Positions 6,336 through 14,479 of a stretch of 27,947 nt of DNA are shown here, piece by piece. Position 1 is the stretch's first letter; each line of letters starts with the position of its first letter. The DNA lies in contig CAYJQF010000006.1 of assembly GCA_964372375.1 (NCBI GenBank), forward strand, positions 1 to 27,947. The letters are read 5' to 3'. This stretch comes from SICV01 sp964372375 (GTDB taxonomy: Archaea > Nanobdellota > Nanobdellia > Pacearchaeales > GW2011-AR1). Position numbers and translations under genes: made by a program. The notes under the pieces are model-generated. The model was not told the DNA's origin. It saw nothing but the letters and a program-made list of their open reading frames with translations, and did not search any database.

Positions 6336-7439
6336 ATGATGAAACAAGAGGTGGAAGAGCAGGAAATAGAGAAAGAAGTGAAGGAGATTCAGAAAACCAT
6401 TACTCCACAGCAAGTAAATGGAAAAGTAGCTGAAGAAGAATTCTTCTCAGTCATAAAAATGGTTGCTCCGGGCACCAATCTACGAACTGCCCTGGACGGC
6501 GCACTAAAAACAGGAAAAGGAGCCTTAATTGTCATAGAAAATGAACATATGCTGCCCGTCATGGATGGCGGCTTTCGAGTCAACTGCAGATTTACTCCAC
6601 AGCGTTTAATAGAGCTGACCAAGATGGATGGCGCTATTGTGCTTTCAAAAGATCTGAAGCGCATTAATTACGCAAATGTTCTGCTTACTCCTGACAGCAA
6701 GATAAAAACACACGAAACAGGAACCAGGCACAAGGCTGCCGAGCGCACAGCAAAGCAAGGAGGCACGTTAGTCATCGCCATTTCAGAACGGAGAAATGAA
6801 ATCAGCTTATTCTACAAGAATCTGCGCTACCTGCTCAAGAATACGGGAGAATTGCTGAGAAAAGCAAACGAACATGTACAAGTAATTGAAAAACAGCGGG
6901 AGTTATTTGACAAGCATATCTCCCTATTAAATCACGCAGAGCTGAGAAACTATGAGAGCGTACCGCAAGCCCTCATTGTCATACAAAAAGGCCGCCTCAT
7001 TCAGAAAATCGCAGAAGATATCAAGCGATACATCGTCGAATTGGGAAATGAAGGAACTTTGTTAAAAACACGATTAAAAGAGATCATCTCAGGAGTGGAT
7101 AAGGAAACAACCCTCGTCATTAAAGACTATACTAAATTAGATGTAAGCAAATCAAGGACGTTGTTAGAAAGCTTAAGTTACGATGAAATCCTTGACAGTG
7201 AGAATATTGCACGCGTCCTTGCCTATGAAACGCTCGCCTCAGTGCATCAGATTAAAGGCTGGAGAATGCTCTCAAAAACATCCTTGGCAGAAGCAGACAT
7301 CGCACAGCTGGTACGAAACTTGGGAAGCTTGGGAAAAGCACTCCATTCCAATGTACGAACGTATGCTGACATACTCGGAGAAGAAAAAGCGCTCTTCTTT
7401 AAAGCGGAAATAGAGAAGATCAAACTCAACAGCTATTAG
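6336..7439 (+). CDS. disA: DisA-type diadenylate cyclase (c-di-AMP synthase)
   Basis: This 367-residue protein has the length and order of bacterial DisA: a DAC domain (about 36-165), a helical linker, and a C-terminal helix-hairpin-helix-like region (about 300-360, with GWRMLSKTS and IAQLVRNLGSLGKAL). The catalytic motifs are MDGAIVLSKD with DGA at 98-100, and ETGTRHKAAER with RHK at 131-133 where RHR is usual. The expected reaction is 2 ATP to c-di-AMP plus 2 pyrophosphate, with DNA branch sensing through the HhH domain. Better-known archaeal cyclases are the shorter DacZ type. TATAAA at 6310-6315 lies 24 nt from this ATG and 27 nt from the second ATG at 6339. The 3' end overlaps the convergent GTPase gene by 4 nt. 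Confidence 0.88.
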   Translation: MMKQEVEEQEIEKEVKEIQKTITPQQVNGKVAEEEFFSVIKMVAPGTNLRTALDGALKTGKGALIVIENEHMLPVMDGGFRVNCRFTPQRLIELTKMDGAIVLSKDLKRINYANVLLTPDSKIKTHETGTRHKAAERTAKQGGTLVIAISERRNEISLFYKNLRYLLKNTGELLRKANEHVQVIEKQRELFDKHISLLNHAELRNYESVPQALIVIQKGRLIQKIAEDIKRYIVELGNEGTLLKTRLKEIISGVDKETTLVIKDYTKLDVSKSRTLLESLSYDEILDSENIARVLAYETLASVHQIKGWRMLSKTSLAEADIAQLVRNLGSLGKALHSNVRTYADILGEEKALFFKAEIEKIKLNSY

Positions 7440-8188
7440 CGAAAATTCAATTTTCCCGACTGCCAGTCCTGAATAATAGAAATAACCGTCCGGTGCTCAT
7501 CCACTTCCCCTTTCTTCCGCAGATAGCCTCGCTTCCTGCCAATTGCTTCCACTAATACATCAAGCTCAATCGGCAGGCTTTCTAATCCATAATACTCCTG
7601 CAGCGCCTGCTTATCTTTAACAAGAAACAGGGTTAACAACTCATACGCAACTTTTTCCGGATGCTGCATTTTCTCCGGACTCTTCGCTCCTAACACTCCC
7701 AGCTTTACATGCTTGTCAAACAGAGGTATCACTCCAGGAGTATCTAAGATGCACAATCCTCCGGTCTTGACCCACTGCGTCCCTCTTGTCGTGCCCGGCT
7801 GATTGGTAACTAACGTGCGAGCTCTACGGGCAAGCGAATTAATAAGCGCTGATTTTCCTACATTAGGATATCCTACCACTCCTACTTTCGGCTCCTCTGC
7901 CGTAAATCGCTTTCCTATAATCTGTAAATGTCTGCGCAACGCAGAAACTCCTTCATTCTTCCTCCCTGAAACGAAGAAAGCGCGCGGATATGCCTGTCGC
8001 AGCTGCTTCACACTGGAAGGAGGCACCAAATCACGTTTGGTAAAGACAAGGACATACTGCTTCCCGCGCTCATGTAATTTACGCAGCACTTCCTCATTAA
8101 TGGAAAGTTCGGGCATCCGCGCATCCGCTAAGACAATAATAATATCTGCTTCCCGCAATACGGTATTGACAATCGGCCAGTATCCCAT
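7436..8188 (-). CDS. circularly permuted GTPase (RbgA/YlqF/NOG2-like), ribosome biogenesis
   Basis: The GTPase motifs appear in permuted order: G4 TKRD (50-53) and G5 SGRK (74-77) precede G1 GYPNVGKS (106-113), G2 threonines (133-134) and G3 DTPG (149-152). ADAR (21-24) and the final IIQDWQSGKL are typical of the YlqF/RbgA and NOG2 group, which help assemble the large ribosomal subunit. At 250 residues it is a compact member. TATA-like CTTTTAAGC at 8210-8218 is about 26 nt before the ATG, supporting this start and a leaderless transcript. The stop overlaps the 3' end of disA by 4 nt tail to tail. Confidence 0.92.
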   Translation of the reverse strand: MGYWPIVNTVLREADIIIVLADARMPELSINEEVLRKLHERGKQYVLVFTKRDLVPPSSVKQLRQAYPRAFFVSGRKNEGVSALRRHLQIIGKRFTAEEPKVGVVGYPNVGKSALINSLARRARTLVTNQPGTTRGTQWVKTGGLCILDTPGVIPLFDKHVKLGVLGAKSPEKMQHPEKVAYELLTLFLVKDKQALQEYYGLESLPIELDVLVEAIGRKRGYLRKKGEVDEHRTVISIIQDWQSGKLNFR

Positions 8189-8223
8189 GGGATTTTGTAG
8201 ACAAATCAGCTTAAAAGGCTATC

Positions 8224-8538
8224 TTACACACGCGTGGGAAGCAAGGGTTGTAAAACATCTTGAGCAAACGTAAGTGCGCTGAGTAATTCAGATAAAGCAT
8301 CCTGATGAATTTGCACACACTCTGTTGTACGCACCGAAATACCATCAATGCGATAAGAAGGGAGCTGCATAGTAAGTGTATAAAAGCGTCCTTTCCGCAT
8401 GGTATTAGACCAATAGCAAAAGCCTTCCCCCTCAAAAGCTTTTACAAAGGCAGCACTGCCCTCATAGAGCTGATCAATAAAAGTCCTTCGGTATGCTTCA
8501 TAACGAGAAGCTACCTGTGCATCCTTACGCATCTTCAT
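8224..8538 (-). CDS. small soluble protein of unknown function
   Basis: This 104-residue protein starts at the ATG at 8538; a TTG one codon upstream is an alternative. The sequence is an N-terminal helix (YEAYRRTFIDQLYEG), a strand-rich centre (GFCYWSNTMRKGRFYTLTMQ) and a C-terminal helix (DALSELLSALTFAQDVL). No family is recognised. The shared TATA box at 8561-8566 is 25.5 nt from the start, so the mRNA should be leaderless. A competing plus-strand frame over the same DNA lacks a positioned promoter and has a less natural composition. Confidence 0.65.
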   Translation of the reverse strand: MKMRKDAQVASRYEAYRRTFIDQLYEGSAAFVKAFEGEGFCYWSNTMRKGRFYTLTMQLPSYRIDGISVRTTECVQIHQDALSELLSALTFAQDVLQPLLPTRV

Positions 8539-8560
8539 CAAAAAAGGGATAAAGCAATGC

Positions 8561-8566
8561 TTATAA
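8561..8566. promoter_or_regulatory. single palindromic TATA box serving two divergent genes
   Basis: The palindrome TTATAA is centred at 8563.5. It lies 25.5 nt from the minus-strand ATG (8538) and 25.5 nt from the plus-strand GTG (8589). No other TATA-like sequence serves either gene, so one TBP-binding site probably directs leaderless transcripts both ways. Confidence 0.55.
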
Positions 8567-8588
8567 AGGGTATGCTCAGCACTTTCTC

Positions 8589-8855
8589 GTGAACACCATA
8601 AAAGAAGCCTACCGATTGCAAGCAGGCGATTTCGTTCCCGTCATAGGAATTAGAAATTATAAGAAACGAGTCAAAGTCTATGAATTCAGGCAAGAAGCAC
8701 GCGCATGCTGCAACCCCGAACAGCCGTATGACTGGTTTTCACAATATGAGCCATCACCAATATATCCACGGATGCGTGTACTAAAAGTATGGAACTGCTT
8801 CGCGCTTGCATTAGCAGCAGGCATCATCTACACAATAGCAAAAGACAGCTCATAA
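8589..8855 (+). CDS. small protein with a C-terminal membrane segment, GTG start
   Basis: This 88-residue protein begins with GTG at 8589; no suitable ATG is near, and the GTG is exactly 25.5 nt from the TATA centre. The N-terminal two thirds are soluble (GDFVPVIGIRNYKKRVKVYE, then a CC pair and an aromatic Pro-rich stretch). A single hydrophobic helix lies near residues 66-84, ending in IAKDSS, as in a tail-anchored protein. Function is unknown. It reads toward the eL41 gene 31 bp downstream, which has its own TATA box. Confidence 0.6.
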   Translation: MNTIKEAYRLQAGDFVPVIGIRNYKKRVKVYEFRQEARACCNPEQPYDWFSQYEPSPIYPRMRVLKVWNCFALALAAGIIYTIAKDSS

Positions 8856-8886
8856 CCTTTATAAATCGTCTTGTACTTGCACAACT

Positions 8887-9003
8887 ATGAAACGATCATC
8901 ACGACGCTGGAAAAAGAAAGGCCAAATGAGATGGAAATGGCAGCGAAAACGATTAAGGAAAGAAAAGCGCAAACGACGATTGCATCGGGCACGCTCCGCA
9001 TAA
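8887..9003 (+). CDS. rpl41e: ribosomal protein eL41
   Basis: This 38-residue, extremely basic protein contains MRWKWQRKRLRKEKRKRR and ends HRARSA, matching the short Arg/Lys/Trp helix of eL41, which sits at the intersubunit bridge of archaeal and eukaryotic ribosomes. Usual members have about 25-37 residues. The inner ATG would give the common short form, but TATA-like TTTATAAAT (8858-8866) is 25 nt before the ATG at 8887, favouring a form with about 13 extra N-terminal residues (MKRSSRRWKKKGQ). The frame is too short for many gene finders. Confidence 0.85.
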   Translation: MKRSSRRWKKKGQMRWKWQRKRLRKEKRKRRLHRARSA

Positions 9004-9085
9004 TATTCTAAAAAGAGTAAGCTCGTCGATAAACCTTCTTCATCTGTATACAAATCTTTATAAGAAGCGGCTGCTCAAAGCACTC

Positions 9086-10054
9086 ATGAGCCAGAGTGAC
9101 ATCTGGACGGAGAAATATCGTCCGACAGTATTTGAAGAGGTGGTTGGTCAGAGAGAAATCATCAAGCGCGTCCAGTCATTGGTGCAGGCACTTAATATAC
9201 CGCACATGCTCTTTGCCGGTCCTGCAGGCACCGGAAAATCAACGCTTGCATTAACGGTAGTAAAATCACTTTTTGGCGAAGCATGGAGGGACAATTATCT
9301 TGAATTGAATGCGTCGGACGAGCGCGGCATTGATGTCGTCAGACAGAAAGTAAAAGATTTTGCCAGAACAAAAGCGCTAGAAAACATTCCCTTTAAAGTT
9401 ATTTTTCTGGATGAAGCGGACGCATTGACTAGAGAAGCTCAGCAAGCCCTGCGAAGAACCATGGAAAACTACACCAATACGTGCAGATTTGTTCTTTCTT
9501 GTAATTACTCAAGCAATATCATTGAACCTATCCAGTCTCGATGCGTCGTCTTTCGCTTCAAACTGCTCGAAAAGAAAGATGTTGTTTCAGTCATAAGAAA
9601 GATTGCAGACCGGGAAAAGTTAAAGCTGACTGATGACGCATATGATACGCTCTATGAAGTATCTGAAGGCGACTGCAGAAAAGCAATTAACTTATTGCAA
9701 GCAACCGCCTCAGTTGCCTTAGACATCAACTCAGAGATGATTAACATGATTGCTGCCTCTGCAAAGCCCGCCGGTGTTAAAATAGCCTTAGATTATGCTT
9801 TAGCAGGTGATTTCGTAAACGCCCGGGATAAACTCTTGGAAGTGATGCTCAAAGAGAGCATTGCAGGCACTGATATCATTAAAATCATACAAAAAGAAAT
9901 CTGGAATCTCCAGATAGAACCTGAGATAAAAGTGCGATTAACCGAAAAAACAGGGGAAACCGAATTTCGCATGACTGAAGGAGCTGACGAATTTGTCCAA
10001 TTGCAGGCCCTGCTCGCCTCATTTGTTCTTGCCGCGCACGGCAAGGCAACCTAG
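9086..10054 (+). CDS. rfcS: replication factor C small subunit
   Basis: This 322-residue AAA+ ATPase of the clamp loader places PCNA on DNA. Visible motifs are the N-terminal WTEKYRP, Walker A GPAGTGKS (45-52), LNASDERGIDVVR (RFC box, 74-86), Walker B FLDEAD (107-112), sensor 1 SCN (138-140) and the arginine-finger SRC (151-153), followed by the helical collar domain. The length is typical for archaeal RfcS. TATA-like CTTTATAAG (9056-9064) is 26 nt before the ATG, so the mRNA is probably leaderless. The large subunit is encoded 1.8 kb downstream, separated by an unrelated minus-strand gene. Confidence 0.97.
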   Translation: MSQSDIWTEKYRPTVFEEVVGQREIIKRVQSLVQALNIPHMLFAGPAGTGKSTLALTVVKSLFGEAWRDNYLELNASDERGIDVVRQKVKDFARTKALENIPFKVIFLDEADALTREAQQALRRTMENYTNTCRFVLSCNYSSNIIEPIQSRCVVFRFKLLEKKDVVSVIRKIADREKLKLTDDAYDTLYEVSEGDCRKAINLLQATASVALDINSEMINMIAASAKPAGVKIALDYALAGDFVNARDKLLEVMLKESIAGTDIIKIIQKEIWNLQIEPEIKVRLTEKTGETEFRMTEGADEFVQLQALLASFVLAAHGKAT

Positions 10055-10069
10055 TAAGAAGTTTTCAGA

Positions 10070-11806
10070 TCATCCCAAAACAATCTGCTCTAAATAGAGA
10101 GGTCTCTGAGGGTCAAGAAAAGGCGAATTAGTCTGATAAAAACCTACTTGAATCTTAGCACCAAGAGCTTTAGCAGCCTCGACTTCTTGAGAAACAGGTT
10201 CTGAAGGAGAGCCGATAAAATAGATGCGATAGAAAAATCTAGAACTTAATGCTCTTTCACAGATTAATGAGGTTGCAGGTAGACACTGACTATCAAAAGA
10301 ATTTAAGAGGTATAGTCCTTTTCTTTTCTTGACATACCAATCAAGCCCCTTCATTTGGTCATGACTTTTATATAAGCGAACGCTTTCAAAAGGGACAAGA
10401 GAGACGATTCTTTCACTATTCTTATGTAGACGATTACCATCAGAATCATAAAGAACAACACCTCTTGAGAAAATACTAGGAAGAGGTTGTGAAGGACTTT
10501 TTTTATCGCTTAATTGGGGCACTTCTCGTACGGTCTCAGGTACTGTATCATAAGTACCCATAGTTATATGTGCTCGAAACGCAGCAAGTTGACCTTGACT
10601 GAATCCTTGATAGTTTTGAGCGATACACTGAGGACTTTTCCCTTGCCGAAGAAGGCTAAGCGCCTCATTCTTAGAAATCTTATTTGGAGTAACATCAACA
10701 CGAGGAGGAAGCCTTTTTAAAAAGAGATCGTACATCCTGGTCTTTTGTGCCCAATCATTCGCATGTTTTTCTAAAATCTTCTTATTACGAATTCTTTCTG
10801 CATTAGTAGACCCCGCAGGCATTAAATGGCCATGCTTACAAAACCCTGCAACAGCGGATTTGTAAGCGGCAATATGTTCGTCACCCCTTTCAAGAAAGAG
10901 AAAATCAGAATACATGAGGCTCCCATCATCACTCACATATTCAAAACGTTGTAGCATAGGTATTGCATACTCTAAATGAAGGGGCTTTCCTGTAGAAACA
11001 TCTTGATTAAATGAAGCACGAAGTAACTCCCCCATCGCTTGTTGACTGCAAGAAAAACGACCATTTCCGACTTCATGGCAATCGGCTACAGGAAGAACTG
11101 TCTTAGTAAAAGTCTTATAATCTCCAGATATTATCTCAAGAACCCTCTTAACAGGAAGTACTTCTGGTTGAGCGAGCATAGCATCAAGAAAGGAATCTTC
11201 TCTCAGACAAAGAAGTAGAAGATGAGTAAGACCATCACTGCGAAAAGTTCGAAGAGGTATGTTTAAAGCGTTTTGCGCAGTAGGCCAAAAATGTGTACTT
11301 GTAAAAGTTCCCCTAAGGCGTTTTTTTCTCGGTCCTTTAGAAACAAGTTCATGAGAAAAAACATAGGGAAGATTATATTTTGTAAAGTCATTTATCCTAG
11401 AAGAATAGAAGTTTGTGTAGAGAAAAGACTTTCTGGCAAATCTGCGTTCATTGAAAAGTCTACGAACGATTCGAATAGTCTCGAGTGAGGGGAGTTGAGT
11501 ATAATCAAGACTAACAACATCGAACTCTTCAGGCTTGCTAAAGAAATCAGAAGCTTCACCATGAAAAAGGTTAATACCTAATTTAAGCTCTTCCAATTGT
11601 GCAAAAACACAGTCATCGCGTTCAATTCCAGTAATATTTGATCTCGGAATTTTCAGCACATCATATACCTCAAAAATTTCAAGAGCTTGAGCTCCAGGAA
11701 AGCAAACGACTCTTGCATCTCTTAAATGAGGCACCCAGGTTCTAATGCCTTGAGTAATAAGATGACGCATTCTATGTTTTGCAGGATATTGATAATCGAT
11801 TTTCAT
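10070..11806 (-). CDS. 578-residue orphan with a Rossmann/methyltransferase-like N-terminus
   Basis: Residues 30-125 have the rhythm of a class I SAM-binding fold: VVCFPGAQALEIFEVYDVL (33-51) as motif I, ITGIERD (58-64) with an acidic residue after the second strand, and FDVVSLDYTQLP (94-105) after strand 4. The remaining 450 residues are soluble and unrecognised, with a short helical segment near ISKNEALSLLRQG and a possible second small domain ending ALGAKIQVGFYQTN. The gene separates rfcS from rfcL and reads against both. TATA-like TTTATAAAC (11827-11834) is 25 nt from the start. Methyltransferase activity is only an inference. Confidence 0.8.
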   Translation of the reverse strand: MKIDYQYPAKHRMRHLITQGIRTWVPHLRDARVVCFPGAQALEIFEVYDVLKIPRSNITGIERDDCVFAQLEELKLGINLFHGEASDFFSKPEEFDVVSLDYTQLPSLETIRIVRRLFNERRFARKSFLYTNFYSSRINDFTKYNLPYVFSHELVSKGPRKKRLRGTFTSTHFWPTAQNALNIPLRTFRSDGLTHLLLLCLREDSFLDAMLAQPEVLPVKRVLEIISGDYKTFTKTVLPVADCHEVGNGRFSCSQQAMGELLRASFNQDVSTGKPLHLEYAIPMLQRFEYVSDDGSLMYSDFLFLERGDEHIAAYKSAVAGFCKHGHLMPAGSTNAERIRNKKILEKHANDWAQKTRMYDLFLKRLPPRVDVTPNKISKNEALSLLRQGKSPQCIAQNYQGFSQGQLAAFRAHITMGTYDTVPETVREVPQLSDKKSPSQPLPSIFSRGVVLYDSDGNRLHKNSERIVSLVPFESVRLYKSHDQMKGLDWYVKKRKGLYLLNSFDSQCLPATSLICERALSSRFFYRIYFIGSPSEPVSQEVEAAKALGAKIQVGFYQTNSPFLDPQRPLYLEQIVLG

Positions 11807-11895
11807 AAAAAAACAGTAAGAAGTAAGTTTATAAATGTTATATGAAAGAAAACCACAATCCTTAAATGGTGCTCTAATGTAGGTGTAGAATCACT

Positions 11896-13065
11896 ATGAT
11901 GCCCCATCAAAGTTTTGCCGAAAAGTATAGAATAAAAAAGTTTAAGGAAATAGTAGGCCAGGAAAAAGCAATTGGAGAAGTCAAGCTCTTCTTACAGGAA
12001 TTCCCAAAACGAAAAGGCCTTATCTTATATGGTCCGGCAGGCACCGGAAAGACTTCCTTGGCAATTGCAGCGGCGCATGAGAGCAACTTGGAAATCTTCG
12101 AGCTTAACTCCTCAGATCTCCGCAACAAGGCTAAATTGGAATCAGTCTTAAAACCGGCAGCCGAACAGCAAAGCCTCTTCAAATCAGGAAAAGTAATTCT
12201 TATGGATGAAGTTGACGGAGTCACGGGCACAGACATTGGAGGTATTGCCGAACTGCTGCGCGTCTTGGAAACAGCAAAACATCCCATCATTATGACCTGC
12301 AATGATGTCTGGCAGTCAAAGCTTGCTCCGGTTCGCTCCCAGTGCAAATTAGTAGAAATGAAAGCGCTCCCTTTATCCACCATCCAGCTTATCTTACAGC
12401 AGGTAGCCCAGAAAGAGTACATCCAGAAAAGCCCTGAATTCTTCCAAAAATTGGCAATTAAGTCTCAAGGCGACATTCGTGCAGCACTGAATGACCTGCA
12501 GGCGCATGCACATGCCCTAGAGGTGTCCGTAGACATCAAGGAACTGCGGGATGTCGAAGAAAATATCTTTAACATTCTGAAAAAGCTGTTCAAAGAACGT
12601 CAGGACTTCATCAATCTCTTTGACTCCACCAAACTCTCCTTAGATGAAATACTGCTGTGGATTGAAGAGAATATTCCCCGTGAATATAAGAACGAAGCGC
12701 TGGTACAAGCCTATCACGCCCTGGGAAATGCAGACATCTTCCGCGGCAGAATTTACCGGAATCAGAGTTGGCGCTTCCTGCTCTATCAGAATATCTTCCA
12801 GTCAGCAGGAATAAGTTATGCAAAGCCTACCGCATTAACCGGCTTCACGAGATATGAGGCTCCCAAGCGCATCCTCAAAATCTGGCAGCATAATCAGCGC
12901 ATTGCACAAAAGAAGACTATCGCAAAGAAAATTGCAAAAACCGTGCACTGCGGCAGCAAGCGCGCTCTGCAGGAATTTGAGCTCTTCAAACGCATTCTCC
13001 ACAAGCAGGAAATCAGGCAACAGTTGAAATTAAGCGAGGAAGAAGAGGCATTTTTAGCAGCCTAG
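11896..13065 (+). CDS. rfcL: replication factor C large subunit
   Basis: This 389-residue AAA+ clamp-loader subunit starts with FAEKYRIKKFKEIVGQ. It has Walker A GPAGTGKT (46-53), LNSSD (70-74), Walker B LMDEVDG (102-108) and sensor TCND (134-137). Where the small subunit has SRC, this protein reads RSQC (147-150), as expected for the large subunit, which provides no finger to a neighbour. It is shorter than many RfcL proteins, and I see no clear PCNA-binding Q-x-x-L-x-x-F-F at the C-terminus, which ends EEEEAFLAA. Its promoter is weaker: CTTAAATGG at 11861-11869 implies a leader of about 5 nt. Confidence 0.95.
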   Translation: MMPHQSFAEKYRIKKFKEIVGQEKAIGEVKLFLQEFPKRKGLILYGPAGTGKTSLAIAAAHESNLEIFELNSSDLRNKAKLESVLKPAAEQQSLFKSGKVILMDEVDGVTGTDIGGIAELLRVLETAKHPIIMTCNDVWQSKLAPVRSQCKLVEMKALPLSTIQLILQQVAQKEYIQKSPEFFQKLAIKSQGDIRAALNDLQAHAHALEVSVDIKELRDVEENIFNILKKLFKERQDFINLFDSTKLSLDEILLWIEENIPREYKNEALVQAYHALGNADIFRGRIYRNQSWRFLLYQNIFQSAGISYAKPTALTGFTRYEAPKRILKIWQHNQRIAQKKTIAKKIAKTVHCGSKRALQEFELFKRILHKQEIRQQLKLSEEEEAFLAA

Positions 13066-13152
13066 CCTTAGCTTGCTGGAAGCGCCAAGGAATATCATAC
13101 AAAGAGAGTAGTTCTACATCAATTTTGCTTACCTCATTAATTACTTTCCATT

Positions 13153-13764
13153 CTATTTTCTCTGTACTGCATTTTCATAAAGCCCATCAACTTTTTTCCA
13201 ATTAACAACATTCCACCAGTTCTCAACATATCCTTTTCTATTTGAGTTCCATTTTAAGTAGTAACTATGTTCCCAGACATCCAATGCTAGTAACGGAATT
13301 TTCCCTTCCATCAAAGGTGAATCTTGATTTCCAGTAGTATACACTTCCAGCTTCTTTCCGTTCAAAACAAGCCATGCCCATCCGCTTCCAAATTTAGTAA
13401 GGGCAGCATTGTTAAAAAGCTCTTTGAACTTATCAAAACTGCCAAAATCTTTTTTTATAGCAGCAGCAATCTTCCCCTCGCACTTTACCTCTTTCTTCAA
13501 TAGCTCCCAGAAAAGACTATGATTCACGTGTCCTCCTCCATGATTTCTAACTGCAGTGCGAATATCCTCAGGAACTCTGCTCAAGTCAGCCAAAAGCTCC
13601 TCAACAGGCTTATCTGCAAGTTCAGGATGTTTCTGCAAGGCTTCATTCAGCTTGTCCACATACGTCTGATGGTGCTTCGTATGATGTATTTCCATCGTTC
13701 GTGTATCTATAAAAGGCTCGAGAGCATCATACAGATATCCTAATTTTGGCAGTTCGTATTTCAT
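13153..13764 (-). CDS. sod: superoxide dismutase, Mn-type signature
   Basis: This 203-residue Fe/Mn-family enzyme converts superoxide to hydrogen peroxide and oxygen. The metal ligands fit H27, H82 (in NHSLFW), D162 and H166 (DVWEHSYYLKW). Gly at 77 (GGHVNH) together with Gln147 in GNQDSP is the pattern of manganese enzymes, whereas iron enzymes usually carry the active-site Gln on the other loop. Metal use is an inference. No signal peptide is present, so it is cytoplasmic. TATA (TTATAA, 13787-13792) is 26 nt before the ATG. Presence of the gene suggests exposure to oxygen. Confidence 0.97.
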   Translation of the reverse strand: MKYELPKLGYLYDALEPFIDTRTMEIHHTKHHQTYVDKLNEALQKHPELADKPVEELLADLSRVPEDIRTAVRNHGGGHVNHSLFWELLKKEVKCEGKIAAAIKKDFGSFDKFKELFNNAALTKFGSGWAWLVLNGKKLEVYTTGNQDSPLMEGKIPLLALDVWEHSYYLKWNSNRKGYVENWWNVVNWKKVDGLYENAVQRK

Positions 13765-13822
13765 GCTCTATCTATTCAACAAAACCTTATAAAACTTACC
13801 CTGCAAGCAAAAAGAAAGAAGA

Positions 13823-14440
13823 TTAAGGAAAGGGATAAATGACTACTTTTTCTAATTGCGCGGGGCTTAAGCAAGATGTGCTATTTTGGTAAATGAGATT
13901 AGTTACGTTGGTAGCAAAAGAGGCAAAAGTCTGAAAATCGGCCCCAAAATCAATCACTTCACGATAGTATAAAGGTTTTACGCCCCCTAAGCCAAGCAAA
14001 ACAACGCGCACCGTATGAACATGGTCTGGTTCAGGCAGCAGGCTTACGAGAGGTTTGGTATCTTTGCCTAAAAGAAATCCTGCCCCGTCAGAGTGAAATG
14101 AAGTCCATTGCTCCCTGTATTCCGCCTGTAAGCGGGCAGACAGGTCAGCAAACGCCTTTTTAGTTTTAGCATGCGCAGTAATTCTATAAAAAGCACTGAA
14201 AACTCCGTTAGCACATGAGACTCCAGCATACCCAGACAATAAAGGAGCAGGAAGCGGGAAAAAAGAACCAGCGAGAGAAACAGAAAGTGCCCGTTTTATC
14301 GGAAGTCTATCTCTACGCTTCCACCTTTCACCTTCTTCAATTTCTTCTACCGCATGAAGATAGAGCTCCTGTTCAGCTGTAAGAGGAGGATTTGTCAGTC
14401 TTTCAAATAAATCATTCGCAGGAGGAAAGATGAGCTTCAT
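13823..14440 (-). CDS. soluble protein of unknown function
   Basis: This 205-residue protein opens with a charged helical segment (TAEQELYLHAVEEIEEGERW, 21-40). The central part is rich in small residues (LSVSLAGSFFPLPAPLLSGY, 52-71) and the second half looks alpha/beta, with strand VHTVRVVLLGLGG (141-153). Two conserved-looking points are FHSDGAGF (115-122) and YYREVIDFG (158-166). No family is recognised and no signal peptide is seen. TATA-like TTTTTAAGC (about 14463-14471) is 26 nt upstream, supporting the ATG at 14440 and leaderless, single-gene transcription. Confidence 0.75.
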   Translation of the reverse strand: MKLIFPPANDLFERLTNPPLTAEQELYLHAVEEIEEGERWKRRDRLPIKRALSVSLAGSFFPLPAPLLSGYAGVSCANGVFSAFYRITAHAKTKKAFADLSARLQAEYREQWTSFHSDGAGFLLGKDTKPLVSLLPEPDHVHTVRVVLLGLGGVKPLYYREVIDFGADFQTFASFATNVTNLIYQNSTSCLSPAQLEKVVIYPFP

Positions 14441-14479
14441 AGGAAAGTAAGAAAGGGGATGCTTAAAAACATTTAGCTG

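Noticed and set aside
8305..8592. A 95-codon plus-strand frame opposite the 8224-8538 gene
   Set aside because: No positioned promoter, and the opposite frame has a TATA box exactly 25.5 nt from its start. It would also cover the shared promoter.
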